Source of the DNA: a bacterium
Lineage (GTDB): Bacteria; Cyanobacteriota; Vampirovibrionia; Gastranaerophilales; UBA9971
DNA: 64,000 nucleotides
NCBI GenBank assembly: GCA_037147175.1
Contig: JBAWVS010000001.1
Location: 82,627-146,626, forward strand
Direction of reading: 5' to 3'
In this document: piece by piece, positions 17,552-26,123 of the stretch
Position numbering within the stretch: the first letter of the stretch is position 1
Layout: every line of letters starts with the position of its first letter
Position numbers and translations under genes: made by a program
Notes under the pieces: generated by a model
The model's input: the letters and a program-made list of their open reading frames with translations, nothing else
The model's database searches: none
Told to the model about the DNA's origin: nothing

Positions 17552-19432
17552 ATGGAGAAGAAAGACTCTGTATTTTTAACAAAAAATATAAAATTAGTTA
17601 TTTGGGATTTAGATGAAACCTTCTGGAAAGGGACATTGTCAGAAGAAGGTATTCATATAATAGAGAAAAATCCGAATATCGTAAAACATCTTGTTGATAG
17701 AGGCATAATGAATTCCATAGCCTCAAAAAATAATTATAATGATGTAAAAGATATCTTGATTAATTTAAATGTCTGGGATTATTTTATTTTTCCCTGTATA
17801 GATTGGGTTGGCAAAGGTGAAATGATAAAATGGATACTGGAAAAAGCTCAATTAAGAGATGAAAATACTCTGTTTATTGATGATAATCATCTGAATTTAT
17901 CTGAAGCAAAGTTTTATAATCCTGAACTTAATATCGCGAGTCCTGAATTTATCGATGAAATATTATCACATGAATCTTTTTTAGGAAAAGACGATAGGAA
18001 TCATTCAAGGCTAAAACAATATAAAATCCTTGAGAACAAAGAAGAAAGCAAAAAGTTTTTTTCAAATGATACAGAGTTTCTCGTTAGTTCAATGATTAAA
18101 GTTGAAATAATTAAAGATACAAAAAAGCATTTTGACAGGATATTTGAACTAATAGAGCGAACAAACCAGCTGAATTTTACAAAAAAAAGAAGGTCAGAAG
18201 ATGAAATAAGAACACTTCTTAGCAATCTCGATTTTGAGAATGCCTGTATACAAGTAAAAGATAAGTATGGAGATTATGGTATTGCGGGATTTTATTCTTT
18301 AAATAAGCAAAATAATGAACTGGAACATTTTTTGTTCTCTTGTAGAGTATTAAATTTGGGTATTGAACAATATATTTATGCTTTGCTCGGCCTCCCTGAA
18401 ATAAAAATTGTCCCCGAAGTGGCCTCTCAACTGGATAATAAGGAAAAGCCATTCTGGATTAATTCTGATGACAAAGCAGAAAAAGTTTTTGTAAAAAAGA
18501 AAAAAAAGAAACAGTACAACTTGTTGCTCAAGGGCGGGTGTGATTTAGAACAGATATTTCACTATTTGCAGCATGAAAATATTAATCTTAAAACAGAATT
18601 TCCCCTGACATTTAAGAGCCATCATCAATTACGAAGCGACTGCACTCTGTGCATGAGAAATTCTGTCGAATTGAAAAGAGAAATTCAGGATAAATTAATA
18701 AACGAAGTTCCTTTTTTGGGCAGGCATTTATTTGAAACAGAAGTTTTTAATAATGATTATGATGTCCTAATACTTAGCCTTGTAAATAATTATTGGACAG
18801 CGGTTTATAAAGAAAAAACTTCCGGAATAAAAATTCCGTCTGTTCACAGGATATTTGATGAAGCCACAGGCGAATTAGATGAATATTTTATAATAAGAGG
18901 TATTCAATATGATAATGAGCTGCTAAAAGTGTTTAAGGAACGCTATGACTATGAGGGAAAGTTATCACCCGATGAATTTAAAGCTAACCTGAAATTTTTA
19001 CTCCAAAAAATAACAAAGCCTGTAATATTTATTAATGCAACTGAAATTCCTTTTGTGGATCGAGGATTTACATCTGAAGCGGCGAGAATAGATATTTCAA
19101 CAGATAGAATTATTGAAATGAATCGGGTGTTGGATGATATTATTGCCGGAAATAAAAATTGTTATCTTTTAGATATGAGAAAAATAGCTCTTAAAAATAC
19201 TGATATGAAGATTTCACCTTTTCATTACAGAAGAGAAATTTATATAAAGATGTCTGAAAATCTTTTTAGAATGATTGAAAATTTTGATAATTCCGGATTT
19301 AAATTAAACAGGGTAAATTTTGTCGGAGCTGTTATTTTAAAGTTTTTTACAGATGGCAAAGATAAAATAAAATATTCGATAATTGATTTATATAGAGCTG
19401 CTAAGTCCAAACTAAGCAAATTTAGACTTTAA
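17552..19432 (+). CDS. FkbH-like HAD-IIIC protein with GNAT-like and SGNH-like regions
   Basis: A 626-residue protein. The N-terminus is a HAD subfamily IIIC domain with DxDxT (VIWDLDETFWKG, Asp19 and Asp21) and a later FIDDN motif; next comes a GNAT-like region (about 175-280) as in FkbH proteins. The C-terminal part (about 310-580) resembles SGNH-hydrolase-fold partners but lacks an obvious GDS nucleophile. FkbH members load glyceryl or related units from phosphorylated intermediates onto carrier proteins; copies in O-antigen clusters have unknown substrates. ATG 17552 is preferred to the adjacent GTG because of AAGGAAA spacing. The 3' end overlaps the convergent gene by 21 bases. Confidence 0.68.
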   Translation: MEKKDSVFLTKNIKLVIWDLDETFWKGTLSEEGIHIIEKNPNIVKHLVDRGIMNSIASKNNYNDVKDILINLNVWDYFIFPCIDWVGKGEMIKWILEKAQLRDENTLFIDDNHLNLSEAKFYNPELNIASPEFIDEILSHESFLGKDDRNHSRLKQYKILENKEESKKFFSNDTEFLVSSMIKVEIIKDTKKHFDRIFELIERTNQLNFTKKRRSEDEIRTLLSNLDFENACIQVKDKYGDYGIAGFYSLNKQNNELEHFLFSCRVLNLGIEQYIYALLGLPEIKIVPEVASQLDNKEKPFWINSDDKAEKVFVKKKKKKQYNLLLKGGCDLEQIFHYLQHENINLKTEFPLTFKSHHQLRSDCTLCMRNSVELKREIQDKLINEVPFLGRHLFETEVFNNDYDVLILSLVNNYWTAVYKEKTSGIKIPSVHRIFDEATGELDEYFIIRGIQYDNELLKVFKERYDYEGKLSPDEFKANLKFLLQKITKPVIFINATEIPFVDRGFTSEAARIDISTDRIIEMNRVLDDIIAGNKNCYLLDMRKIALKNTDMKISPFHYRREIYIKMSENLFRMIENFDNSGFKLNRVNFVGAVILKFFTDGKDKIKYSIIDLYRAAKSKLSKFRL

Positions 19433-20425
19433 TTCTTTTAGTGAGTGATATATAAAATCATATTTTTTCAAAAGAGGTGTATTGGTTTTTATACATAAAA
19501 CAATAGATTCGGAATTTATAAAATTATATTTATAAGAGTAGGCTCCCACCCCAAAATCAATAAGAGAACAATTTTTCTCAAAAGCTTTATTGAAAAAATG
19601 ATAATGAATTAATAAACTTGGCGAAATAATTTCAAAACTCGGATCAAAAGCAGAAGCCATTATTGAAATTTTATCAAAATATTTGTAGGATAGCTGAAAA
19701 GAAATTGAATTTTGTGTATTTTCATGTGAAAGCCTTGATAACAAAAGTAAGTCAGTATTATAATAAAGATCTTTTATAAAAAGTTCTTTTTCTTTTGATC
19801 TAAATAGAGACCATCTTTTTTTGTGGAAGGAAAGCATTTTTTCAAAAAAACCGGAATCTTTCGAGGTTTCATATTCAAAGTTTAATTTTTGATTATATTT
19901 ATTGTTTGAACTCGTTATTTTTCTTTTTATTCTAGAAGAAAAAGATTTTTCAAATTTAAAATCAGAGTCGGCTTTAGGTTTTAAAGTACTGGAATATATT
20001 TTTTTTGAAAAATTTTTATTGTTTTCAATTTCTCTTAAGAAGACTTTTATAAAATCACTTTCAGGATTAACAAACCTGAAGTCAACTTTCAGCTCTTTAT
20101 TCAGGATATCTTCAACAAGATTATTTATATAATTAATTGAAGTTGATAAAATATTGAATTCATCATAAAAATCAGGCTTTGAACCTATTAAACAAAGAAC
20201 TTTGCCGCTTAGATAAAACGGAGCAACCAATTTTAGATTGTCATCTTCCCATGCGGTATAAATAAAAAGTTTTTTATTTTTGTCTCCAAAATATTTAAAC
20301 CATATTGAACACCATTCAGGACTAAGATTGTAAGCTCCTTTTAAAAGTTCAAAAAGTTTTTGCCATTCTGTTAAAAGATTTTCATCAAACTCATTATATA
20401 TTTTAAGAATAGTTGTATCTTTCAT
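19412..20425 (-). CDS. BioF2/CelD-like GNAT acetyltransferase
   Basis: A 337-residue soluble protein resembling the FemAB/CelD (BioF2-like) group: an N-terminal domain ending near residue 160, then SSRIKRKITSSNNKY, the segment preceding the conserved FHKKRW motif, and a C-terminal DFGVGAYSYKYNF, close to the family's DFLRGDEPYK-type signature. These enzymes are found in exopolysaccharide clusters and probably N- or O-acylate nucleotide or lipid-linked sugars. It overlaps the convergent FkbH-like gene by 21 bases and lies 57 bases downstream of galE on the same strand. Confidence 0.7.
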   Translation of the reverse strand: MKDTTILKIYNEFDENLLTEWQKLFELLKGAYNLSPEWCSIWFKYFGDKNKKLFIYTAWEDDNLKLVAPFYLSGKVLCLIGSKPDFYDEFNILSTSINYINNLVEDILNKELKVDFRFVNPESDFIKVFLREIENNKNFSKKIYSSTLKPKADSDFKFEKSFSSRIKRKITSSNNKYNQKLNFEYETSKDSGFFEKMLSFHKKRWSLFRSKEKELFIKDLYYNTDLLLLSRLSHENTQNSISFQLSYKYFDKISIMASAFDPSFEIISPSLLIHYHFFNKAFEKNCSLIDFGVGAYSYKYNFINSESIVLCIKTNTPLLKKYDFIYHSLKELKSKFA

Positions 20426-20482
20426 TTTTTACTCCAAATAAATTAGTTGCCGGAAAAACACAAGCTTTAGCAAGAGATATTC

Positions 20483-21460
20483 TTAATAATTTTTAAATTT
20501 TTCCCAACTGTAAGCTGTTTTGCAAATAAGCTCTATATCGTTATATTTTGGAAACCACCCCATCTCAGTTTTGATTTTAGAGTTATCTGCAATTACAATT
20601 TCAGGATCGCCTAATCTTCTTAAAGTGGTTTCTGTTTTGAAATTAATTCCGCTGACTTTTCTCATAGTGTTGACAACCTCTTTAACGCTGTAACCTGTTC
20701 CGTATCCGCAATTAAAGATATTACTCCTGTTTGTCTTCAAATAATCAAGAGCTTTAATATGCGCATTCGCAAGATCTTCAACGTGTATGTAATCTCGTAT
20801 TGCCGTACCGTCATTAGTGGAATAATCTTCTCCGAAGATATATATTTTCCCCCTTTTACCTGCAGCTGTTTCGGCTGCAACTTTAATAAGATTTGTAGCA
20901 TTTGGAAAAGATTGACCGATTTTGTTGTTAATATCTGCACCGGAAACATTAAAATATCTTAGAATCACGTATTTGAAATCAGGATGAGATTTTCCTGCGT
21001 CTATAATAACTTTTTCGCTCATTAATTTACTCATTCCGTACGGATTTATCGGATTTAGAGGAACACTTTCTTTTACGGGAGTATTATCGGTTTCTCCGTA
21101 TACGGCAGCTGTTGATGAAAATATAAAGTTTTTAATTTTGTGTTTAATACAAAGGTTCACAAGATTTATAGTGTTAGCCGTATTATTTAAATAATATTTC
21201 ATAGGATTTTCAATAGATTCAGGGACGGTTATCGATGCCGAAAAATGTATTACAGCGTCAAAATTGCCTTTTTCTATTATTTCTTCAACCTTTTTTGTAT
21301 TTGATAAATCTTCACGAATTAAGTTTCCGTACAATACAGCCTCTGCTTTTCCTGTAGACAAATTGTCCAAAATTTTAAGCGAATGCAAAGTGTTTTCTCC
21401 AAGCTGTTTAACAACATGGCTGCCTATATATCCTGCTCCGCCGGTAATTAAAATATTCAT
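20483..21460 (-). CDS. galE: UDP-glucose 4-epimerase
   Basis: A 325-residue extended short-chain dehydrogenase. It has the Rossmann motif GGAGYIGSH at residues 7-15, the catalytic Ser-Ala-Thr region FSSTAAVYG, the Tyr-x3-Lys pair in NPYGMSKLM, and the GalE substrate segment YFNVSGAD, plus ELGWxPKY-like MGWFPKYND at the end. It interconverts UDP-glucose and UDP-galactose (or the N-acetyl forms) to feed the polysaccharide cluster. It starts six bases after the radical SAM gene ends, so the two are co-transcribed. Confidence 0.9.
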   Translation of the reverse strand: MNILITGGAGYIGSHVVKQLGENTLHSLKILDNLSTGKAEAVLYGNLIREDLSNTKKVEEIIEKGNFDAVIHFSASITVPESIENPMKYYLNNTANTINLVNLCIKHKIKNFIFSSTAAVYGETDNTPVKESVPLNPINPYGMSKLMSEKVIIDAGKSHPDFKYVILRYFNVSGADINNKIGQSFPNATNLIKVAAETAAGKRGKIYIFGEDYSTNDGTAIRDYIHVEDLANAHIKALDYLKTNRSNIFNCGYGTGYSVKEVVNTMRKVSGINFKTETTLRRLGDPEIVIADNSKIKTEMGWFPKYNDIELICKTAYSWEKFKNY

Positions 21461-21466
21461 TTTCAG

Positions 21467-22465
21467 CTACAGCTTCAGCGAATTACTTGATAACGATTTT
21501 AAGCGTTCTTCCCGGTTGATTTTTGAACCATATAAAGATAACTCCGGTTTTTTCTTTGCATAATCGCTGTAAGCTTTTTGCCATGAAGGTGAAACTGCTT
21601 TAAGTTCGGACTCATCCATTATTTTTGACTCAAAAAAACCGCAGTATCCGCATAATAAGCCCAATTGTGTTCTGAATTTTTCTTCTGTTATTTCATTAAA
21701 ATTCTTTATGCCGATGTCTAATCCTAAAACCCTGTCAACGCTTGCAGCAGCGCCGCATGAGTAATAGCCGTACCTCGTTAGCGCAGAACCTGCTGTTGAT
21801 ACTGTTTTACATCCTTTTGAAAAATCTGTTTCAGTATTACTGTATTTTTCCATGTCAATAGGTGCAATATTAAAGGTATAAAATAAAGTGTTTTTTATTG
21901 AAGTTTTACTGCTGTTTTCATGATGGATAATATCGGGTAAATTTGCTAAAACTTTTTTTGTTTCATCGGTTAAGCCATTTGTGGATATAGTTATTTTGGT
22001 ATTAGGGGAATGTTTTAACTTATAGTCAACAAAAAGATCGCATATTTCATAGATATTAGGGTGCAAAGTTGGCTCGCCCCCTATTAGTACTATAAAAAGC
22101 CATTTATTATTTGTTTTTATACTTTCATCAATAAAATATTTTATTTGATCAAGAGTCATATACTCATCGCTCGGAGCCTGCCTGCATGACCTGTCGCAGT
22201 GATAACATTTCATGCTGCACTTTGTGGTAATTTCGAGTTCGATTTTGTTTTTATGAATAAAAAATGGCAGGTTTCTGTTTTTTTTATACTTTATATTTAA
22301 GCTTCTATAAAGTTTAAATATACCTTGCCAGTAAGCAATATAATTTAAAAAAGATAATTTTCGCAAAATTGATTTTGGGAAACTATAATTTTTGTCGATA
22401 AAACGAAATTCTTTTTCCAGAAAGTTTAAGCATTTTGCAACCGTTAATTTGTAAGAATAAGACAT
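21467..22465 (-). CDS. Radical SAM protein in the polysaccharide cluster
   Basis: A 332-residue protein with the radical SAM cluster motif C-x3-C-x2-C (ITTKCSMKCYHCDRSC) near residue 80 and the GGEPTLHP motif for SAM binding. A second cysteine group near the C-terminus (LLCGYCGF, around 275) could bind another cluster, as in SPASM/Twitch proteins. A fourth Cys follows the first motif. The substrate is unknown; the position beside GalE suggests sugar modification (for example epimerisation or dehydration of a nucleotide or lipid-linked sugar) rather than peptide modification, since no precursor peptide is seen. ATG follows AAAGG by about eight bases. Confidence 0.8.
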   Translation of the reverse strand: MSYSYKLTVAKCLNFLEKEFRFIDKNYSFPKSILRKLSFLNYIAYWQGIFKLYRSLNIKYKKNRNLPFFIHKNKIELEITTKCSMKCYHCDRSCRQAPSDEYMTLDQIKYFIDESIKTNNKWLFIVLIGGEPTLHPNIYEICDLFVDYKLKHSPNTKITISTNGLTDETKKVLANLPDIIHHENSSKTSIKNTLFYTFNIAPIDMEKYSNTETDFSKGCKTVSTAGSALTRYGYYSCGAAASVDRVLGLDIGIKNFNEITEEKFRTQLGLLCGYCGFFESKIMDESELKAVSPSWQKAYSDYAKKKPELSLYGSKINREERLKSLSSNSLKL

Positions 22466-22673
22466 AATAAATACCTTTAGCTGTTAATTCAGTAAGACTT
22501 AAATTTTATTTTTAAATTTAATTATTTTTAATTACCCTGTTTTATATTTTTTTGTGTAGTTGCTTTTATAAAAAATAATTAACCTTATTGTGCAATTCCT
22601 TTAACTCCTGAATTGATTGAAAATTTTTTCAATGTACTTATTGATAAAATTTGAGGAAATAATATATCAAAAA

Positions 22674-23969
22674 ATGAAAGTGATGCTTATAAACAATACA
22701 TTTGGAGATTTTGGCGGGGGCGACGGAAAAATAACTTATGACACAGGAAAGCTTCTGCGTGAAAAAGGTTTTGAAGTTTTTTTCTTTTCAAGTACTAAAA
22801 AACCTTATTATGAAGAAAATTATGAATATAGCCCTTTTTTCCCTAAAGAGTTTAAGAAATTTCAAATGATTAATCCGATAAGAATATTTTATAATTTTGA
22901 AGCGGAAAAAAAATTATCAAGATTAATACAAATAATAAAACCTGATATTGTTCATATTAATAATATTCAGTACAATTTAACGCCTTCAGTTCTTGTTTCC
23001 TGCAAAAAAAATAAAATACCTGTAGTAATGACTTTTCACGATTCTCATTGTGTTTGTCCTACGGCAACTTTAATAAAAGGAAAAAGCGGTTACTGCAAAA
23101 ACAGAGAATGTAGAAGTGGAAACATTCTTTCTTGCATAATAAATAAATGTTTCAGCAGCAGTTTTTTAAAAAGTTGTATAGCAGGATTTGAATTTTTATT
23201 CAGGAAAAAAATGAATTTTTATGATATTCCCGATGCTTTTATTTGTCCGAGTAATTATGTATATGATATTGCACTCAAATCAGGGATTAAAAAGGATAAA
23301 CTGTTTGTTGTAACCAACTTTGTAAACAGTGAATATTTAGATATTCAGCCTTCATATACCAATCAAAATTATTTTTTATATGTAGGCAGACTTGTTAAAG
23401 AAAAAGGTCTTGATTATTTATTGAAAGCCTTTAAAGACTTGCCTGAAATAAAACTTAAAATCGTAGGAGACGGTAATTATAAAAATAATCTTGAAAAGCT
23501 TGCAAAAGATTTGAATTTATTAAATGTTGAATTTCTCGGATTTAAAAATGGAATTGAACTTGAAAATGAATACAAAAACGCTAAAGCAATATTTTTACCC
23601 AGCATTTGCTCGGAAAACTCCCCTTTGACAATACTGGAATCATTTGCCTGGGGAAAATCGGTAATTGCAAGTGATATTGGAGGTATTCCAGAAATTGTGA
23701 TTAATAATTACAATGGTTTTACAGTTCCTCCCTCAAATTCAATGGAAATAACAAAAGCTGTCAGAAAACTTCACGGCAACAAAGAACTCGCTTTGAAGTT
23801 GGGGGTCAACGCAAGAAAAACTCTTGAAAAAAAATACAATTCCGAAATTTATTTTGAAAAGTTAAAAAATATTTATTATTGTGTATTAAATAAATATTCA
23901 AATTGCGAAAATAAAACAGATTTTCCCGAAAAAACCAATGTTGAATATAAAAGTCTCATTAATAAATAA
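22674..23969 (+). CDS. Glycosyltransferase family 4 (paralogue of the 28.3-kb gene)
   Basis: About 431 residues, a GT-B fold retaining enzyme: NNTFGDFGGGDGKI N-terminal glycine loop, LYVGRLVKEKGLDYLLKAF opening the C-terminal domain and E-x7-E in ENSPLTILES. Residues about 120-175 carry a cysteine-rich insert (CPTATL, then five further Cys) shared with the minus-strand paralogue. The ATG at 22674 is preferred because it lines up with that paralogue's first residue; the longer frame starts with a TTG at 22617 without a ribosome site. It probably adds a hexose or heptose to the lipid-linked unit. It ends in front of a palindromic repeat that separates it from gmhA. Confidence 0.82.
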   Translation: MKVMLINNTFGDFGGGDGKITYDTGKLLREKGFEVFFFSSTKKPYYEENYEYSPFFPKEFKKFQMINPIRIFYNFEAEKKLSRLIQIIKPDIVHINNIQYNLTPSVLVSCKKNKIPVVMTFHDSHCVCPTATLIKGKSGYCKNRECRSGNILSCIINKCFSSSFLKSCIAGFEFLFRKKMNFYDIPDAFICPSNYVYDIALKSGIKKDKLFVVTNFVNSEYLDIQPSYTNQNYFLYVGRLVKEKGLDYLLKAFKDLPEIKLKIVGDGNYKNNLEKLAKDLNLLNVEFLGFKNGIELENEYKNAKAIFLPSICSENSPLTILESFAWGKSVIASDIGGIPEIVINNYNGFTVPPSNSMEITKAVRKLHGNKELALKLGVNARKTLEKKYNSEIYFEKLKNIYYCVLNKYSNCENKTDFPEKTNVEYKSLINK

Positions 23970-23980
23970 AAGACAGTGAA

Positions 23981-24115
23981 ACTCGAATTGTTAAATTGCC
24001 AAAATCGTCATTGTTCGCAAAGCGAAGCAATCAATAAAAAACAAAACGGATTGCCTTGTCTAGCCTAAAGCCTCTCCTTGCAATGACGCGTAAATTAAAT
24101 TAGCAATTCGAGTTA
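23981..24115. repeat. Palindromic intergenic repeat, copy B
   Basis: Complete copy between the convergent GT4 and gmhA genes. Ends ACTCGAATTG and CAATTCGAGT are perfect inverted repeats, with the CGTCATTG...CAATGACG core inside. Confidence 0.85.
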
Positions 24116-24129
24116 CTGAATAATCAGAA

Positions 24130-24723
24130 CTAAACGTATTCTTTAGTCAAAACTTTTTTCTCAACAGAAATATGATTATTTAGTACGGTCATTATCAGAT
24201 GAGTGATCATCATGTGTAAATCTTCTGTTATTTGCATATTATTAACATTAACGTTAACGCTGTATCTGGCAATTTTCTTTAAATTGCCCCCGTCAAAACC
24301 TGTTATTCCTACGGTTAGATTGTTTTTCTGATTAGCATATTCTATTGCTTTTAAGACGTTTTTTGAATTTCCGCTTCCTGAAATACCGATGACCACGTCA
24401 TCTTCTTTTAAAAAGTTTTTTAACTGTTCTACAAATAAAGAGTTATAATCAATATCATTTGCATAAGCCAGCATAGTAGGTATGTTGTCGGTTAAAGATA
24501 AAACTCTGAACTTTTTAAATAAATTGGAATTAATTCCTTTATTAAAATCACAGGCAAAATGCGATGCAGTAGAAGCACTTCCTCCGTTGCCAAAAATATA
24601 AATATTGCTGCCTTTTTCATAAGCGTCTATTAATATTTTGATAAAATTATTAATTTCATTTAAATCTAACATGTCTATAGCTTGTTTTGCAGAAGCCAGA
24701 TATTTGCTTATTTCATGCTGCAT
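24130..24723 (-). CDS. gmhA: Sedoheptulose-7-phosphate isomerase (SIS domain)
   Basis: A 197-residue SIS-domain protein of GmhA length with the phosphosugar-binding segment IYIFGNGGSASTASHFACD (about 43-61), GISGSGNSKNVLKA (about 113-126) and the C-terminal metal/active-site helix ITEDLHMMITHLIM. It converts sedoheptulose 7-phosphate to D-glycero-D-manno-heptose 7-phosphate, the first step of heptose nucleotide synthesis. HddA and HddC follow the same pathway upstream. An intrinsic terminator and its own leader (24750-24829) separate it from hddA, so it is transcribed apart from them. An AAGGAAGG ribosome site precedes the ATG and lies inside a short leader reading frame. Confidence 0.9.
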   Translation of the reverse strand: MQHEISKYLASAKQAIDMLDLNEINNFIKILIDAYEKGSNIYIFGNGGSASTASHFACDFNKGINSNLFKKFRVLSLTDNIPTMLAYANDIDYNSLFVEQLKNFLKEDDVVIGISGSGNSKNVLKAIEYANQKNNLTVGITGFDGGNLKKIARYSVNVNVNNMQITEDLHMMITHLIMTVLNNHISVEKKVLTKEYV

Positions 24724-24749
24724 TTTTTAATCCTTCCTTAAGTCGTAAT

Positions 24750-24829
24750 AAAAATAATTTTGAAAAATATATAGTACGGAAGATATACTATACTTCATTG
24801 AAAATAATTAAACCCTCCTTGTGTATATA
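24750..24829 (-). promoter_or_regulatory. Shared polysaccharide leader element, copy X (upstream of gmhA)
   Basis: Reading on the minus strand from 24829, the first 21 bases are identical to the start of 36468-36545, and similarity continues through a GTATAGTAT-type segment and a T-rich end. Both copies lie about 105-115 bases before a start codon and in the same orientation relative to it. The block includes AAGGAGGG (24820-24813) and, 14 bases on, an ATG (24798) opening a 23-codon frame whose stop is one codon before the gmhA ATG, in the same frame. Could be promoter, operator, leader peptide or an antitermination site. Confidence 0.75.
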
Positions 24830-24907
24830 ACTTTCTGTTCAATTTTATTTTAAATCTTAATTATCCTCTATTATTAAATATGCAAACTAATAAATATTGC
24901 TATAAAA

Positions 24908-25037
24908 TTCGAATTGCTAAATCGCCAAAATCGTCATTGCGAGCATAGCGAAGCAATCTATAATAAACAAAATAGATTGCCAAATCGAGTCAAAAGCCTC
25001 TTCTCGCAATGACGCGTAAATTTAATTAATTCGAGTT
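24908..25037. repeat. Palindromic intergenic repeat, copy C
   Basis: Complete copy with TTCGAATTGCTAAATCGCC at one end, TCGTCATTGCGAGCATAGCG inside, the complement TCGCAATGACGCG and a TTCGAG end. It lies between the hddA terminator and the gmhA leader. The 24724-25138 gap contains only this, the leader and the terminator. Confidence 0.87.
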
Positions 25038-25045
25038 ATAACAGA

Positions 25046-25086
25046 AAAAATCTCCTTATTTGTTGTTTATGCATAAGGAGATTTTT
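25046..25086 (-). terminator. Intrinsic terminator of the wza-to-hddA operon
   Basis: A 14-bp perfect stem (25046-25059 with 25073-25086) around a 13-base loop, followed on the minus strand by a six-T run. It lies 53 bases past the hddA stop, so transcription of the long minus-strand polysaccharide operon should end here. Confidence 0.85.
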
Positions 25087-25138
25087 ATTTTAACTTTGGT
25101 TCTTTTTAAAAATAAAAAAGATTTGGCTGTGGGAACTG

Positions 25139-26113
25139 TTAGTCAGCGTAAATTACAGTAGTCCCAATGCTTTCAAATTCAAAATCAAGTTCGTTTAAGT
25201 CTTTAAGAGAGTCTCTGAGTTGCTTATGCTTATTTTCTTTGGCATAGAATAATAAAAAACCATTTTTGCCTGCGCCGAGTAATTTTCCGCCGGAGGCTCC
25301 GTTTTTCATCGCCAAATTATAATAATAATCTATTTTTTCATTGGAAATTTGGGAAGAAAGTTCTTTTTTGTACAGCCAACCTTTATGGAGAATTTCTCCA
25401 AAATCGTCAATATTTCCCCTTAAAAGCTCATCTCTTAATTCATAAGCCAGCAGCACCATTTTTTGAAGATTTTTAGTTTTTTTGCTGTCAGCTATATTTT
25501 CCTTTTGTTCTTTTAATATAGCGCTTGCTGAGCGCTCTGAGCCGGTATAAAACATAAGTAGATTATTTTGAAGTTTAGCGGATTTGTCTTTATCCAGTGC
25601 GATTTTTTCTGTAGTGACAACATCATCCTGATTAAAAGATATAAAATTTAATCCGCCGATTGCACAGGCGTATTGATCCTGCTTTCCAATTGGTTCTTTG
25701 AGTTTGTCTATTTCAATTTCACAGGCGTAGCTGGCAATTTCAGTTTTTTTCATATATTTTTGCGTATAAATATTGCACAAATTAATCAACCCTGCGGTAA
25801 AAGCGGAAGAAGAGCCAAGACCTGTTCCTGATGGAATATCTGCGCTTGAATTAAAATCTATTCCCATTATTTTATAATCATCAAGAACACGTTTTATAAT
25901 TCTGTGTTGAATTTTATTTATATTATCCACACATTCCAGATTTGAATATTTTAAAAAGTACCCGTCTTTCTGGAAGTAAGGGTGCATTGAAAGATAAATA
26001 TATTTATTAATGCTTGTGCTCAGGACTGCACCGCCGTAATTTTGATAATAATCTTTTAAATCACTGCCGCCTCCGGCAAAGCTAATTCTGAAAGGAGTTC
26101 TCGTAATAATCAT
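25139..26113 (-). CDS. hddA: D-glycero-alpha-D-manno-heptose 7-phosphate kinase
   Basis: A 324-residue GHMP kinase of HddA type. TPFRISFAGGGSDLKDYY opens the protein (substrate-binding), SSADIPSGTGLGSSSAFTAGL is the GHMP phosphate loop (about 92-112), the EPIGKQDQYACAIGG segment follows, and GASGGKLLGAGKNGFLLF is motif 3. It phosphorylates D-glycero-D-manno-heptose 7-phosphate at C1 in the GDP-heptose branch. HddC lies 10 bases upstream on the same strand. It is the last gene before a strong terminator. Confidence 0.9.
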   Translation of the reverse strand: MIITRTPFRISFAGGGSDLKDYYQNYGGAVLSTSINKYIYLSMHPYFQKDGYFLKYSNLECVDNINKIQHRIIKRVLDDYKIMGIDFNSSADIPSGTGLGSSSAFTAGLINLCNIYTQKYMKKTEIASYACEIEIDKLKEPIGKQDQYACAIGGLNFISFNQDDVVTTEKIALDKDKSAKLQNNLLMFYTGSERSASAILKEQKENIADSKKTKNLQKMVLLAYELRDELLRGNIDDFGEILHKGWLYKKELSSQISNEKIDYYYNLAMKNGASGGKLLGAGKNGFLLFYAKENKHKQLRDSLKDLNELDFEFESIGTTVIYAD

Positions 26114-26123
26114 AACTGTTCCC

